Shown: one piece after another, positions 27,384 to 36,024 of the stretch
Position numbering within the stretch: the first letter of the stretch is position 1
Layout: every line of letters starts with the position of its first letter
Source of the DNA: Streptomyces sp. PTY087I2
GTDB lineage: Bacteria > Actinomycetota > Actinomycetes > Streptomycetales > Streptomycetaceae
Assembly (NCBI RefSeq): GCF_001687325.1
Contig: NZ_LZRD01000010.1
Location: 186,001-250,000 of the forward strand
Reading direction: 5' to 3'
DNA: 64,000 nt
Program-made: the position numbers and the translations under genes
The notes under the pieces: generated by a model
The model's input: only the letters and a program-made list of their open reading frames with translations
The model's database searches: none
What the model was told of the DNA's origin: nothing

Positions 27384-29038
27384 CCGCCACGGCTGTCGCC
27401 CCTACGATGCCCGCGACCACCGGGCGCGGAGACTCGTTCACCGGGACGGGCACGCTCCTGTGGTTCATGCTGCGCAGGGACCGGGTCCGGCTGCCCGCGT
27501 GGACGCTCGGCCTGAGTCTGCTGATGACGTACTTCGCCACGGCACTGGAAACCGTCGCGAAGACACCCGACGACCTGGAGGGGCTGACCGCGTTCTCGTC
27601 GAGCCCGGTCGGCGCGCTGTTCGGCGGCCCGGGTTTCGGCTACGAGGCACTCACCCTGGAGCGGTTCCTGGCCAGCCAGTACGGGCTGTACATCATCGTC
27701 GGCGCCGGGCTGATGGGGCTGCTCACCATCACCCGCCACACCCGGGCCGAGGAACAGTCCGGACGGACCGAGCTGGTCCGCGCCAACGTCGTGGGCCGCC
27801 ACGCGCAGCTCACCGCCGCGCTGGGCCTGAACGTGCTGATGGGCGCGCTGGTGGCGGTTCTGATCGCCCTCATGATGACCGGCCGGGGCTTCGACCCGGG
27901 CGGATCGGTTCTCTTCGGCGCCGGTATCGGCGCGGCGGCTCTGGCCTTCTCCGGCATCGCGGCGATCACGGTCCAACTGTCGGAGTACCCGAGGGCCGCA
28001 GCCGGTATGGGTGGCGTGGCGCTGGGCGCCGCGTTCATGCTGCGCGGTCTCGGTGACATGGCCACCGTCCGGGGCACCGGCCCGACATGGCTGTCCTGGC
28101 TCTCCCCGATCGGCTGGTCCCAGCAGACCGCGCCGTACGTCCTCGACCGCTGGTGGCCGCTGGCTGTCTCGCTCGGCTTCGCGGTGGTCACGGCGGCGGT
28201 CGGTTACCTCCTGTCGACGCGCCGGGACCTCGCCGCCGGGCTGGTTCCACCGCGTTCCGGGTCGCCGTACGCGGCGAACTGGCTTCGGGGGCCGCTGCCT
28301 CTGGCTTTCCGGCTGCAACGGGCCGGGCTGATCGGCTGGAGCACAGCGCTGCTGGCCGCCGGGCTCGGCTATGGCTCGTTCACGCAGCCGATGCTCGACG
28401 GGTTCGAGGACGCTCCGGAAGACCTGGTCGCGGTGATGGGCGGTTCACAGGACATGCTCGCCGGCTTCCTGGGGCTGATGGGCCTGACGATGGCGTTCAC
28501 CGTGGCGATCTTCGCCGTGCTCGCCGTGCAGTCGCTGCGTGCCGAAGAGAACGAGGGCCGCACCGAACCCGTACTCGCCGCCGCCGTCAGCCGGACGGCC
28601 TGGCTCGGCGGCCATCTCGTCGTCACCGGCCTGGGAGCTCTCTGGCTACTGCTGGTAGCAGGCTTGGGTATGGGGATCGGGGCAGCGGCAAGTGTAGGGG
28701 ACGCCGCTCTGGTGGGTGATCTGGTACTCGGCCACCTCGCCCACATCCCGGCCGTCTGGCTGGTGCTCGCACTCGCCGCACTGTTGTACGCCGGGGCGCC
28801 GCGGATGCTGGGCGTGGTCTGGGCGGTCATCGGCTACGCCCTGGTCGTCGGCTTCTTCGCTCCGGTCCTGCACATCCCTGACACCGCAGTCCGGCTGTCG
28901 CCCTTCGAGCACATCGGCGAGTATCCGCTGGACGACATCGGCGTCGGTGCCATGATCGTGATCACCGTCCTCGCGGCCGGTGCCGGATGGGCGGCTGTAA
29001 GAGCCTTCGGCAGACGCGACCTCACGACGGCTGCCTGA
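27380..29038 (+). CDS. Large ABC exporter permease
   Basis: A 552-residue membrane protein with about twelve hydrophobic segments in two halves of six (breaks near 290-320), as in fused ABC-2-type polyketide-antibiotic exporter permeases. Each half has a helix-loop with conserved acidic residues near its third segment ([16 protein letters not shown] in the first half, [16 protein letters not shown] in the second). That EE-x-GRTE repeat shows internal duplication. It is translated with the upstream ATPase (ATGA overlap) and followed by a hairpin terminator. Confidence 0.9.
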   Translation: MTATAVAPTMPATTGRGDSFTGTGTLLWFMLRRDRVRLPAWTLGLSLLMTYFATALETVAKTPDDLEGLTAFSSSPVGALFGGPGFGYEALTLERFLASQYGLYIIVGAGLMGLLTITRHTRAEEQSGRTELVRANVVGRHAQLTAALGLNVLMGALVAVLIALMMTGRGFDPGGSVLFGAGIGAAALAFSGIAAITVQLSEYPRAAAGMGGVALGAAFMLRGLGDMATVRGTGPTWLSWLSPIGWSQQTAPYVLDRWWPLAVSLGFAVVTAAVGYLLSTRRDLAAGLVPPRSGSPYAANWLRGPLPLAFRLQRAGLIGWSTALLAAGLGYGSFTQPMLDGFEDAPEDLVAVMGGSQDMLAGFLGLMGLTMAFTVAIFAVLAVQSLRAEENEGRTEPVLAAAVSRTAWLGGHLVVTGLGALWLLLVAGLGMGIGAAASVGDAALVGDLVLGHLAHIPAVWLVLALAALLYAGAPRMLGVVWAVIGYALVVGFFAPVLHIPDTAVRLSPFEHIGEYPLDDIGVGAMIVITVLAAGAGWAAVRAFGRRDLTTAA

Positions 29039-29046
29039 CCCGGCAG

Positions 29047-29079
29047 GCGGGTGGGCAGCCATCGGGACCGCCCGCCCGC
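29047..29079 (+). terminator. Hairpin after the ABC permease
   Basis: GCGGGTGGGC (29047-29056) pairs with GCCCGCCCGC (29070-29079), with one G-U pair and a 13-base loop, nine bases after the permease stop. Confidence 0.65.
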
Positions 29080-29377
29080 TGATGGGCACAGCCATGCAGC
29101 ACCGGGGCGGAGAAGCCCCGACGACCAGAGCGTACGGGCATAACTTCGTGGCCCTTCCCGGACACGTGGTGTGAGAGCCCACCAGTGGGTCGAGCCACCG
29201 CTCCTCCTGTCTGTCCGGATCGAGGCCGCATCGATCTCCGGACGTTCCCGGGAGGATCCCCGGAGATTCAGCACCATTCGTGTGCGCATACCGGATGGCC
29301 CAACGACTCCGTATGGAGGGCGACAGGAACCGCATGGTTCCCTGGCATCGATGAGGGCCGAGGCAGATGCTTGATCT
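29080..29377. other. Intergenic stretch, nothing recognised
   Basis: About 300 bases between the exporter terminator and a possible small membrane gene. I see no tRNA, clear repeat or convincing gene. Confidence 0.4.
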
Positions 29378-29551
29378 GTGGCTCAGTCATGGAAACCGGA
29401 TCGTGGCGTACGGCATCTCGTCGTCGGTCTTGGAGCAACAGGTGTCTTGTTGATCGCAGGAGGAGCGGTCCTCGGAGACAGGTGGGTGCTGGGCATCGGC
29501 ACCTGGCTCCTGATCGCTGCGATCATGCTGGAGCTGGTCTACCAGCCCTGA
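29378..29551 (+). CDS. Possible 57-residue two-helix membrane protein
   Basis: An open frame from GTG 29378 encodes a polar start (AQSWKPDRGVRH), a first hydrophobic helix (LVVGLGATGVLLIAGGAVL), a short DRW turn and a second helix (WLLIAAIMLELV). It ends YQP-stop. Two well-separated helices in 57 codons are unlikely by chance in this base composition, but no strong ribosome site is visible. It lies between the exporter and the TIR gene on the same strand. Function unknown. Confidence 0.4.
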   Translation: MAQSWKPDRGVRHLVVGLGATGVLLIAGGAVLGDRWVLGIGTWLLIAAIMLELVYQP

Positions 29552-29715
29552 GCGTCTAAGGCTCCAGAGAGCCCATGGCTTCACGCACGAGCCCGCTATT
29601 GTCGAGTTCTCTACATGCACAGGCATCAGGGGGACCCGGCCGCTTTCCAGCGCCGCGTCCGTGACTGTTCAGCCGCCGCCGCGAGGGTTCCCTTCCGCCG
29701 GTCCGAGGACCAGAG

Positions 29716-30201
29716 GTGAACCCGGCACGAGCCGTCACTCTCCACGAACCGAGGGAACCTGCGGGCGACGTCCTGGGCGGACAGACGTGGGTCGTCTTCG
29801 TTTCCCACGCTTCGAAGGACAAGGAGGTTGCGGCTCGCCCGCTCCGGGACGCACTCGTCGGACAGGGGGTGAGCGTTTGGCTGGACGAGGCCCAGATGCG
29901 GATCGGGCACAGCCTGCGCCGGAAGATCGACGAAGGCATCAGAGCCAGCCGGTACGGCGTTGTCATCCTCTCGGATTCCTTTTTCGTGAAGGGATGGACC
30001 AACCACGAGCTCGGTGGGCTCGTCACCCGCAGCGTGGCCGGTGAACAGTCGCTGTTGCCGATCTGGCACGACCTGGACGCCGATGGTGTCCGGCGGTACA
30101 GCCCTACGCTTGCCGACAGGGTCGCGATGAGTACCCGCGACTACTCCGTGGAGGAGATCGCGGAAGCCATTGCCGAGGTCGTACAAGGCGAACGCAACTG
30201 A
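29716..30201 (+). CDS. Stand-alone TIR-domain protein
   Basis: A 161-residue protein that is almost entirely a TIR domain. It shows the first strand VVFVSHASKDKE (26-37), the BB-loop region VSVWLDEAQMRIGHSL (52-67), VVILSDSFFVKGWTNHELGGL (82-102) and LLPIWHDLD (113-121). E98 in the WTNHEL helix is at the position of the catalytic glutamate of NAD+-cleaving TIR domains. Bacterial TIR proteins act as NAD+-consuming or signal-making enzymes in antiphage defence. No effector such as ThsA is next to it. It converges with the TIR-NB-ARC gene, with 30 bases between the stops. GTG 29716 is preferred from the conserved start. Confidence 0.85.
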   Translation: MNPARAVTLHEPREPAGDVLGGQTWVVFVSHASKDKEVAARPLRDALVGQGVSVWLDEAQMRIGHSLRRKIDEGIRASRYGVVILSDSFFVKGWTNHELGGLVTRSVAGEQSLLPIWHDLDADGVRRYSPTLADRVAMSTRDYSVEEIAEAIAEVVQGERN

Positions 30202-30231
30202 TGTGGCCTTCTTGCACAAGGACCGAGCGGG

Positions 30232-32454
30232 TCAGGGCTCGTCGGTCCCTGTCGGGTGCAGGAGGTCAATTCCGCACAGGGCCGCCAGTTCCTTGCCCGT
30301 CGAGGACAGCGGTCCCCTGAGGTCGGCGAGTTGTGTGCGCATTTCGACGGCCTTGGGCCAGAGCCGTTCGTGCTCGATGGCGCTGCGCCCGGGCGGGCAG
30401 GTGTCCTCGTGGCGGCGGAGGGCCGAGTGCCATGTCGAGAGGAAGGGGCGGAGGTGTTGGTTGGCCAGGATGAGAGCGATCCGGGGGAGCGCGAGTGGGG
30501 GCGGGGACGCGGTCGCTACCCGGTGCAGCACTTCCCGGGTTGTGGCGAACAGGGAGTGCAGTGAGGTGAGGACCTCCCGCAGCGAGCCGTCCTCGGGCCC
30601 GAGGGGCTGGACGCCGACCCGGGTGACCAGTTCCACCTGGAGGTCGAACGCGGCGGCGCGTTCGACGGGGCTCGGGCCTGAGCGGGGGAGGTCGAGCGGG
30701 GGGAAGGGGGCGGGCATCGGCCGGGGCGGCACGTTGTCGCGGGACATCCGGGTGAGTGGGGCCGCGAGGGTGTGCAGCAGCAATTGCCGCAGGTCCTCTT
30801 GGCGGGCGGTGTCCTCGTCGTGCCTTCGTACGGCGCGTGCGAGGAGGGCGTGTGCGGTCCATGACCGGGGGACCTCAGGGTCAGGAAGGAGGGCCCCGGA
30901 CCCCAGCAGTGTGGCGACGGCATCGGAAACTGCCGGGCCAGCTTCCCACGGGGCGTACGGGTCGACCGAGGCGATGGTGTTCTCCAGGACCGTCTGGGAG
31001 AGGGGCGCTGGGGAGGCCAGAGCGAAGAGGCGCAGGACGTCGTCGACCGGCCCGTTCCCGCACAGGGGCCGGGTCAGGAGCGTGGCGGCCAGGGGAATCC
31101 GGGAAGGCTCCGACGACCGGCTTCCGGCAGGCGGTGGACCGGGGGAGGCCAGGATGTCGGTGCCGGCGGCGTGCAGCCGGTTCCGGAGCGCGGTGAAGTC
31201 GGCGGTGTCGGCCAGGTCGGAGAGGAGGTCGAGGGCGTGGGGGTGCCCGCCCACGTCGTGGACGAGGGCGAGGGCCGTCGCCTTCTCGACCTCGCTCCCG
31301 GGGGTGCGGTGCGAGGTGACGAGCCGGTATCCGTCCGCGTCGGAGAGCGGTGGGACGTCGACGGCTTCGGCGAACGATCCGTACCGGAACGAGCGGGTGG
31401 TCAGCAGAGTGGAGGCGAGCAGATGGGGGCCGCGCAGCAGTTGCAGCTCCTCCTGGTTCAGCCCGTCGGGCACCCCGTCCACGACCCACAGGCACGGTGC
31501 TCCGCGTTCGCCCAGGTGGATCGCGAGCCGGCTGAGGAACCGTACGAGGGACATGTCACCCGTACCGTCCACGCCGAGCGCGTGGCACACGACAGCAACC
31601 TGCTCGGTGTAGACGTCCATCGCCGTTGTCGGGAGTGCCCCCTGGGCGGGGTGGAGGTCGAACCAGAACACGCCGCCGGGGTAGGCGGAGCCGAACCGGA
31701 GGGCGTACTCCTGGGCCAGTACGGACTTGCCGATGCCGGGCATGCCCCGGAGCTGCGCTGTCCGGCCGGAGCCCGAGCCCGGCTGGGCGACGAGCGGGGC
31801 GCGGTGCCGGACGAGGGCCGTGTGTATGCGCCACTGTTCCGTCAGCCGGTCGGTGAAGCGGGCCGAGCCCGTCCTGACCGGAGCGGGCAGCCACGGAACG
31901 GAAGGGGCCTCGCGTCCGCCAGCCGCGTGTCCCGCCGCACCGAGCGGCGAATCGATCCCCGCCACGTGCGCGGCGACCTGCCCCGCGAGCCTCAGGAGCG
32001 CGTCCGGGACGGAAGGCCAGATCCAGTGCTTGGCGTCTCGGAGTTCGACGGGATGGACGTGATCGGTGGAAAGCTCGGGGTTGATCACGAGCACGCGGCT
32101 CCGGGGGTCACCGTCTCGCTGTCCGGCGAGGTACGCGTACGTGAGTTCCCACTGGCAGGCGCGACGACGCGGATACTCCGCGGAGTAAAGGGCGAGAAGG
32201 ACCTTCGTGCGGGCGAGGGCCTCGGAGATCGAGGCGGTGATCGACGCGAAGTCGTCGACGGCCATGTCGTCGAGGAACACCCGCAGCCCCCGGTCGCGCA
32301 GCATGTGGGCGAGGGACCGGGCCTTGTCAGCGTCAGTGCGGCTGTAGCTCAGGAACACGTCCCACTCGGCGACGAGCGCTGGAGCACCGTCGGATGCTGC
32401 CGGAGGGACCACGATCAGCCCTTCCCGCAGGGGCTCACGCCTGCGCGCTGACAT
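30232..32454 (-). CDS. TIR-NB-ARC (NLR-like STAND) protein
   Basis: A 740-residue protein with three parts. The TIR domain (about 30-165) has WDVFLSYSRTD (31-41) and putative catalytic E103 in QWEL. The NB-ARC STAND NTPase (about 200-545) has P-loop GMPGIGKS (237-244), Walker B-like CLWVVDGV (321-328), LLTTRS (350-355) and GGHPHALDLL (402-411), the counterpart of the plant GLPLAL motif. The C-terminal helical domain (about 600-730) includes NQHLRPFLSTWH. Related bacterial STAND proteins sense phage and activate their effector domain on binding. The C-terminal domain recurs in the upstream neighbour. A C12 run lies 24 bases before the ATG. Confidence 0.85.
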   Translation of the reverse strand: MSARRREPLREGLIVVPPAASDGAPALVAEWDVFLSYSRTDADKARSLAHMLRDRGLRVFLDDMAVDDFASITASISEALARTKVLLALYSAEYPRRRACQWELTYAYLAGQRDGDPRSRVLVINPELSTDHVHPVELRDAKHWIWPSVPDALLRLAGQVAAHVAGIDSPLGAAGHAAGGREAPSVPWLPAPVRTGSARFTDRLTEQWRIHTALVRHRAPLVAQPGSGSGRTAQLRGMPGIGKSVLAQEYALRFGSAYPGGVFWFDLHPAQGALPTTAMDVYTEQVAVVCHALGVDGTGDMSLVRFLSRLAIHLGERGAPCLWVVDGVPDGLNQEELQLLRGPHLLASTLLTTRSFRYGSFAEAVDVPPLSDADGYRLVTSHRTPGSEVEKATALALVHDVGGHPHALDLLSDLADTADFTALRNRLHAAGTDILASPGPPPAGSRSSEPSRIPLAATLLTRPLCGNGPVDDVLRLFALASPAPLSQTVLENTIASVDPYAPWEAGPAVSDAVATLLGSGALLPDPEVPRSWTAHALLARAVRRHDEDTARQEDLRQLLLHTLAAPLTRMSRDNVPPRPMPAPFPPLDLPRSGPSPVERAAAFDLQVELVTRVGVQPLGPEDGSLREVLTSLHSLFATTREVLHRVATASPPPLALPRIALILANQHLRPFLSTWHSALRRHEDTCPPGRSAIEHERLWPKAVEMRTQLADLRGPLSSTGKELAALCGIDLLHPTGTDEP

Positions 32455-32477
32455 ACCCGCTCAGCCCGGAAAATAGC

Positions 32478-32489
32478 GGGGGGGGGGGG
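32478..32489. repeat. G12/C12 homopolymer upstream of the TIR-NB-ARC gene
   Basis: Twelve consecutive G on the plus strand (C12 on the coding strand), 24-35 bases before the ATG at 32454. Such tracts are prone to slipped-strand length change. Here that would alter promoter or ribosome-site spacing. It could also be a sequencing or assembly weak point. Confidence 0.9.
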
Positions 32490-32583
32490 CGTTGTCTGCC
32501 TTGTTCTGTGAGGTGTCCGCAACGCCGGAATGTGTCGGTCGATCTTCACGGTCTCATCATGCGTCATTGCCGGGAAGAAGACC

Positions 32584-33354
32584 TCACAGGTTCGGCCGAG
32601 CCTGTGGACGGGTGGCGGAACCGGTCTCCTGTTGGTGCGGAAGGGACGCGCGTCCGGCCCCGGGGCGCCAGTCGGGTCGGCGCAGGTACTGCTCAGGGTC
32701 ACGGATGCCCGCAAGGTCTCCCAGCCCGATGACATAGGGCCGCAGGCGATCCTGCAGCTCCTTGAGGTCGGCGCGGAACGCGGCGTTCTCGGGCCACGCC
32801 GTTTCGTCCGCGTGCTCACCCTGCGCGGCCGCCCAGGTGTCCAGCTTCGGGTGCCAGGTCTCGAGGAACGGGGCGAGATTGTGGTTGACGACGGTCAGCG
32901 CGAGAGCGTAGACGGAGTCGCCCGTAGCCGGCGGCGGCGGTGCGTTACCCGATTCCACGGGTTCCCGGTACAGGTCGACGAGGTTCTTGAGCGAGGCGAG
33001 GGCAGCGCGGAGGTTTCCGCCCTCGTCGCTCAGCGGGCGGGTGGCCACGCGGGTGGCGGCCTGGAAGAACAGTCGCTGGGCGGCCTGTCGCGCATCCGCG
33101 GTGGGCGCGAAGGTCATCTCACCGACCGGCAGAGTGAGTTTGACTTCCGTCAACTGGGCCGACTGGCGGTAGAACTCGGCCCCCAGCACGAGCGCGATGC
33201 CGACCAGTCCACCCACCACGATCGAGAGCGTCTGCCCGCCGGTCCGGGCGATGGAGTACGCGGCGATGCCGACGACCGCGCCGACCAGCCCTGCGAACAC
33301 CGCCCGCGCCGCTGTCCGGACGCCGGGCCCCCATAACCGTACGGAACGTGCCAT
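32584..33354 (-). CDS. Two-helix membrane protein sharing the NLR protein's C-terminal domain
   Basis: A 256-residue protein. Two membrane helices (about 16-36 and 42-60) are followed by a cytoplasmic domain (about 90-217) and a disordered tail. By eye the domain aligns with residues 602-729 of the neighbouring TIR-NB-ARC protein. Matching anchors are ATRVATRPL / VTRVGVQPL, GGNLRAALASL / DGSLREVLTSL, NHNLAPFLETWH / NQHLRPFLSTWH, a WP pair, and LAGI / LCGI. A shared domain in adjacent genes suggests direct interaction or a common ligand. I know of no named family for it. It lies 129 bases upstream of the NLR-like gene on the same strand. Confidence 0.75.
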   Translation of the reverse strand: MARSVRLWGPGVRTAARAVFAGLVGAVVGIAAYSIARTGGQTLSIVVGGLVGIALVLGAEFYRQSAQLTEVKLTLPVGEMTFAPTADARQAAQRLFFQAATRVATRPLSDEGGNLRAALASLKNLVDLYREPVESGNAPPPPATGDSVYALALTVVNHNLAPFLETWHPKLDTWAAAQGEHADETAWPENAAFRADLKELQDRLRPYVIGLGDLAGIRDPEQYLRRPDWRPGAGRASLPHQQETGSATRPQARPNL

Positions 33355-33451
33355 GCCGGGATCCCCCTAACCGTCTCCTGTGTACCGACCGACGGTACCG
33401 AACGCCATCGGATGGCCTCAACGTATTCCCCTCACACCATCGGTGGCTCCG

Positions 33452-34720
33452 CTATGTCCGACGGGGTCGGGTGATCAACCACGTACCACCGATCACGAGC
33501 AGGGCGAACAGTGCGTGGGCGCTGCCCCACGCACCGATGAGTAGAAGCCGGTCGCGGAGAGGGAAGTCGCCGGTCAGTGTCACCTGAAGTGACCCGACGG
33601 CAAAGGCAATGACGGATGAGAAGAGGGCGACGAGTTCGACCGAACGTACGTGGTTGGCCCGTGCCGATTCCTCGTTGTCCTTGAGGGCCCGGTTCAGACG
33701 CTCGTCACGTCGACGAATCTCCTCCTCCGATCGTGCCCATCGTTCCTGGTGACGCTCTTCCTGGTCGGCCAGTCGTTGCTGGTGTTCGGCATCGAGCGCG
33801 GCACGCTGCCGGCCTTCCACGATTACCTCCCTCTTGGTGAGGTACTGCTCCTGGAGCAGTTTGTGGCTGCCCCGAGTGCCGACGGCGGGCAGCAGGCGTA
33901 AGGCGGTGTCGATGCTCGTCAGAGCCGCGTCGTGATCGCCGGTCATGTGATGGCCGGTGGCGAGCCGGAAGTGGAACATGTGGTCGCCGGGATGGTCCCG
34001 TACGGCCTCGGCCGCACGATCGCGCAGTAGTTCGCCGTGCCCTTCGAAAGAGGCTGCGAACTGGATGCCGTTGAGACAGATGTCGACGACATGACGGGTG
34101 CGGTCGGCGGAGTTCCACGCCTGGTCGAGGAGACTGACAGCGTGCTCGGCGGTGACCGCTGGACTTCCGAAAGCAGCGAAGGAACGCAGTGCCGTGAAGA
34201 GTGCGGATTGCCGGTGAGTACCGACGGCGAGCGCAAGCAGCGAGGCGTCGAGGAACCGGTGAAGCTCCTCGAAGAGGAAGTCCGAGCGCAGCTTGCCTGC
34301 GTGGTACAGGGTGGAGAAGTAGGCGACGTCCCCGGCCGGGGTGTCGCGCGAGACGATCTCCTCGATACTCTGGGAGAGTTCAACAGCAGACTCGACGCTG
34401 TCCTTGGTGATGAACGCGTACCCGAGGGCCCACTTCTCGAGCACCTCGACTCGCGCCTCGCGGGATACGTGCGCGCTGATCCAGAGGGAACAGGCGGCGG
34501 CGGTCCGGATGCTCGGCTGCTCGAGAAAGCGCAGCCGCCAGTATCGATCGGAGCAGATCAGATACGGATCGGCGGCGAAGTCCGAGGACCTCACGTCGAA
34601 AGGCGGCTCTGTCCCGTCCCGGTGGAGGGCGAGCGCCACCTCCTCGCACACCCGGTCCAGTTCCCGGGAGTCCGAGACGGTCACGCCGTTCAAACGCGCG
34701 GTGTACGACCCCGGGTCCAT
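33452..34720 (-). CDS. Helical-repeat, coiled-coil, C-terminally membrane-anchored protein
   Basis: A 422-residue protein. Residues 50-280 are helical, with a TPR-like pair near 245-280 (HFRLATGHHMTGDHDAALTSI). A strongly charged coiled coil spans about 300-355 (HQQRLADQEERHQERWARSE). Two membrane helices follow near 361-382 and 391-416. The first 60 residues carry several acidic and aromatic groups. ATG 34720 is preferred because GGGGGA stands six bases upstream; an in-frame ATG at 34789 lacks a ribosome site. It is the first of three minus-strand genes ending with the TIR-NB-ARC gene, 97 bases before the shared-domain membrane protein. Family not recognised. Confidence 0.7.
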   Translation of the reverse strand: MDPGSYTARLNGVTVSDSRELDRVCEEVALALHRDGTEPPFDVRSSDFAADPYLICSDRYWRLRFLEQPSIRTAAACSLWISAHVSREARVEVLEKWALGYAFITKDSVESAVELSQSIEEIVSRDTPAGDVAYFSTLYHAGKLRSDFLFEELHRFLDASLLALAVGTHRQSALFTALRSFAAFGSPAVTAEHAVSLLDQAWNSADRTRHVVDICLNGIQFAASFEGHGELLRDRAAEAVRDHPGDHMFHFRLATGHHMTGDHDAALTSIDTALRLLPAVGTRGSHKLLQEQYLTKREVIVEGRQRAALDAEHQQRLADQEERHQERWARSEEEIRRRDERLNRALKDNEESARANHVRSVELVALFSSVIAFAVGSLQVTLTGDFPLRDRLLLIGAWGSAHALFALLVIGGTWLITRPRRT

Positions 34721-34788
34721 CGGTTTCCCCCTGCTGCTCGCCAGTGCCTTCGACCTGCTTACCACGGCACGATCGGGCGAGGGGTCCA

Positions 34789-34794
34789 TATGAT
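34789..34794 (+). promoter_or_regulatory. -10 element for a leaderless transcript
   Basis: TATGAT at 34789-34794 ends seven bases before the A of the glycosyltransferase ATG (34801). Transcription would then start at the initiator codon, giving a leaderless mRNA, which is common in Streptomyces. No ribosome site precedes the ATG, which fits. The -35 region is not obvious. Confidence 0.5.
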
Positions 34795-34800
34795 CGGATC

Positions 34801-35571
34801 ATGCAGGTAGACGTGGTGACGGCCGTGCACGCCTCGCATGCAGCCTTCCTTCCGGCGGCATGGGGGTCGCTGCTCGCCCAGAGCCATACGCGGTGGCGGT
34901 GGTTGGTGCAGATCGACGGCCCGTCGGACGAGGTGCGGGCTGTCCTGAACGCCTGCGCCGCCACTGAGGACCCGAGGGTGCTCGTCGCCTCCCACGGCAC
35001 CTACGAAGGCCCGGCGATCACCCGCAACGTCGCTCTGGGCCGTGGCAGCGCCCCCCTTGTGCAGAACGTTGATGCAGACGACGAACTTGAGACCGACGCT
35101 CTGGCAGTCCTCGCAACCGCCCTGGATACGCATCCGGACGCCGGCTACGCCGTGGGCTATGCCCGCGACCTGATGGCCGACGGCACACTGGTCGACCACC
35201 CTCTGCCGGTTCCGTCCGGTACCCTGCCCCGAGGTGTGCTCCCACGCACCTGGAAGGCGGGCCCCGCCGAGTACCGTGTGCCCGTCCACCCGGCAGGGGT
35301 GATGTGGAGACGCCCCCTTCTCCTGGCGCTCGGCGGATGGTCCGCCCTCCGCGGAATGGAGGACACCGGAGCGCTCATGGCAGCCTCGGCGGCCGCAGAG
35401 GGAGTCCTGGTCGACGCGCCGACCCTTCGCTACCGCCGACACGCCGCGCAACGATCGAAACAAACATCGAAATTCGCCGGGGGGGGGGCGCAGATAGCGC
35501 TTATCCGGGAGCGTACGGCGGTGCTGAGTTCCCTCCCGCCCTGGAAACATGCCTTCTCCGACTTCCCCTGA
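34801..35571 (+). CDS. Family 2 glycosyltransferase
   Basis: A 256-residue GT-A-fold glycosyltransferase. The N-terminal VDVVTAVHASHAAFL is the nucleotide-binding strand. DDELETDA with the preceding VQNVD forms the DxD-like metal site (about 80-88). WSALRGMEDTGALM holds the acceptor-side ED motif. It has no membrane segment. ATG 34801 is chosen because the family sequence starts there and a -10 element fits a leaderless mRNA. A G10 run (35479-35488) encodes Gly-Gly-Gly-Ala near residue 229, so slippage would replace the last 30 residues. It is divergent from the NLR-associated genes and is the last gene before the att-like site. Confidence 0.85.
   Translation: MQVDVVTAVHASHAAFLPAAWGSLLAQSHTRWRWLVQIDGPSDEVRAVLNACAATEDPRVLVASHGTYEGPAITRNVALGRGSAPLVQNVDADDELETDALAVLATALDTHPDAGYAVGYARDLMADGTLVDHPLPVPSGTLPRGVLPRTWKAGPAEYRVPVHPAGVMWRRPLLLALGGWSALRGMEDTGALMAASAAAEGVLVDAPTLRYRRHAAQRSKQTSKFAGGGAQIALIRERTAVLSSLPPWKHAFSDFP
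35479..35488. repeat. G10 homopolymer inside the glycosyltransferase gene
   Basis: Ten consecutive G within the coding frame (Ala-Gly-Gly-Gly-Ala). The frame is intact with ten. A gain or loss of one base would shift the frame before the last 30 residues. It is a candidate contingency tract, or an assembly weak point. Confidence 0.9.
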
Positions 35572-35974
35572 GGATCTGATGGTCGCCCGGCCGACGAGGA
35601 TCTCGGGTGCGGTCTTCTCCTTGATGGGGTGCATGGTTCGGTGCACGGTGTGGGAGATGTTCGACTGACGTCCGGCATGTTGCCGTGGCACCTTGGGCGT
35701 TGCTGACGTAGTGAAGGAGCGAGGTGGAAGGGCCCTTGTTGAGTTCCGACAAGAGCGTGGGTACCGTCGGCCGGACGAACTACTGTGGCGCCAATGAGCG
35801 AGCAGACGGATACTGCGTGCTGGGTCGCGGAGCCTGCCGGTGGACAACCAGTGGACAGACGCCTTTGGACAGTGCGGTACGGGGCGTCACGGCTCAACCC
35901 GGTGCACCTGCCCTGAGCAGCGGAAACGTCATGGGACGACACTGTGTGGCATCAGGCGGCAGGATCGCTCACGG
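35572..35974. other. Element end region, no clear gene
   Basis: About 400 bases between the glycosyltransferase and the tRNA fragment. A 40-codon frame starting ATG 35794 is open but unrecognised. No integrase or excisionase is seen here. If the tRNA fragment is an attachment site, this stretch is the right end of the element, where arm-type integrase sites would be expected. Confidence 0.4.
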
Positions 35975-36017
35975 TCTTGTAATGCGTAGGTCGTCGGTTC
36001 GAATCCGACAGGGGGCC
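35975..36017 (+). other. 3' fragment of tRNA-Thr(UGU): probable right attachment site
   Basis: The sequence from 35976 reads as a tRNA from the anticodon loop onward: loop CTTGTAA with anticodon TGT, 3' anticodon stem TGCGT (35983-35987), variable loop AGGTC, T-stem GTCGG/CCGAC with T-loop TTCGAAT (35993-36009), and 3' acceptor strand AGGGGGC (36010-36016). The 5' side is wrong. The bases before the loop (ACGGT) pair only partly with TGCGT, and no D-arm or 5' acceptor strand (GCCCCCT) is present. This is what integration into the 3' half of a tRNA gene leaves at the distal end. Confidence 0.8.
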
Positions 36018-36024
36018 CAGCGTG

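Noticed and set aside
29716..32454. Thoeris-type defence system
   Set aside because: Two TIR-containing genes are present, but no ThsA-like effector (SIR2 or SLOG/macro domain protein) is encoded nearby. The TIR-NB-ARC architecture is different.
35572..35974. Integrase or excisionase next to the att-like site
   Set aside because: No open frame here shows tyrosine- or serine-recombinase motifs. The integrase must be elsewhere, probably at the left end.
35975..36017. A functional tRNA-Thr gene
   Set aside because: There is no D-arm or 5' acceptor strand, and the 5' side of the anticodon stem pairs only partly. It is a 3' fragment.
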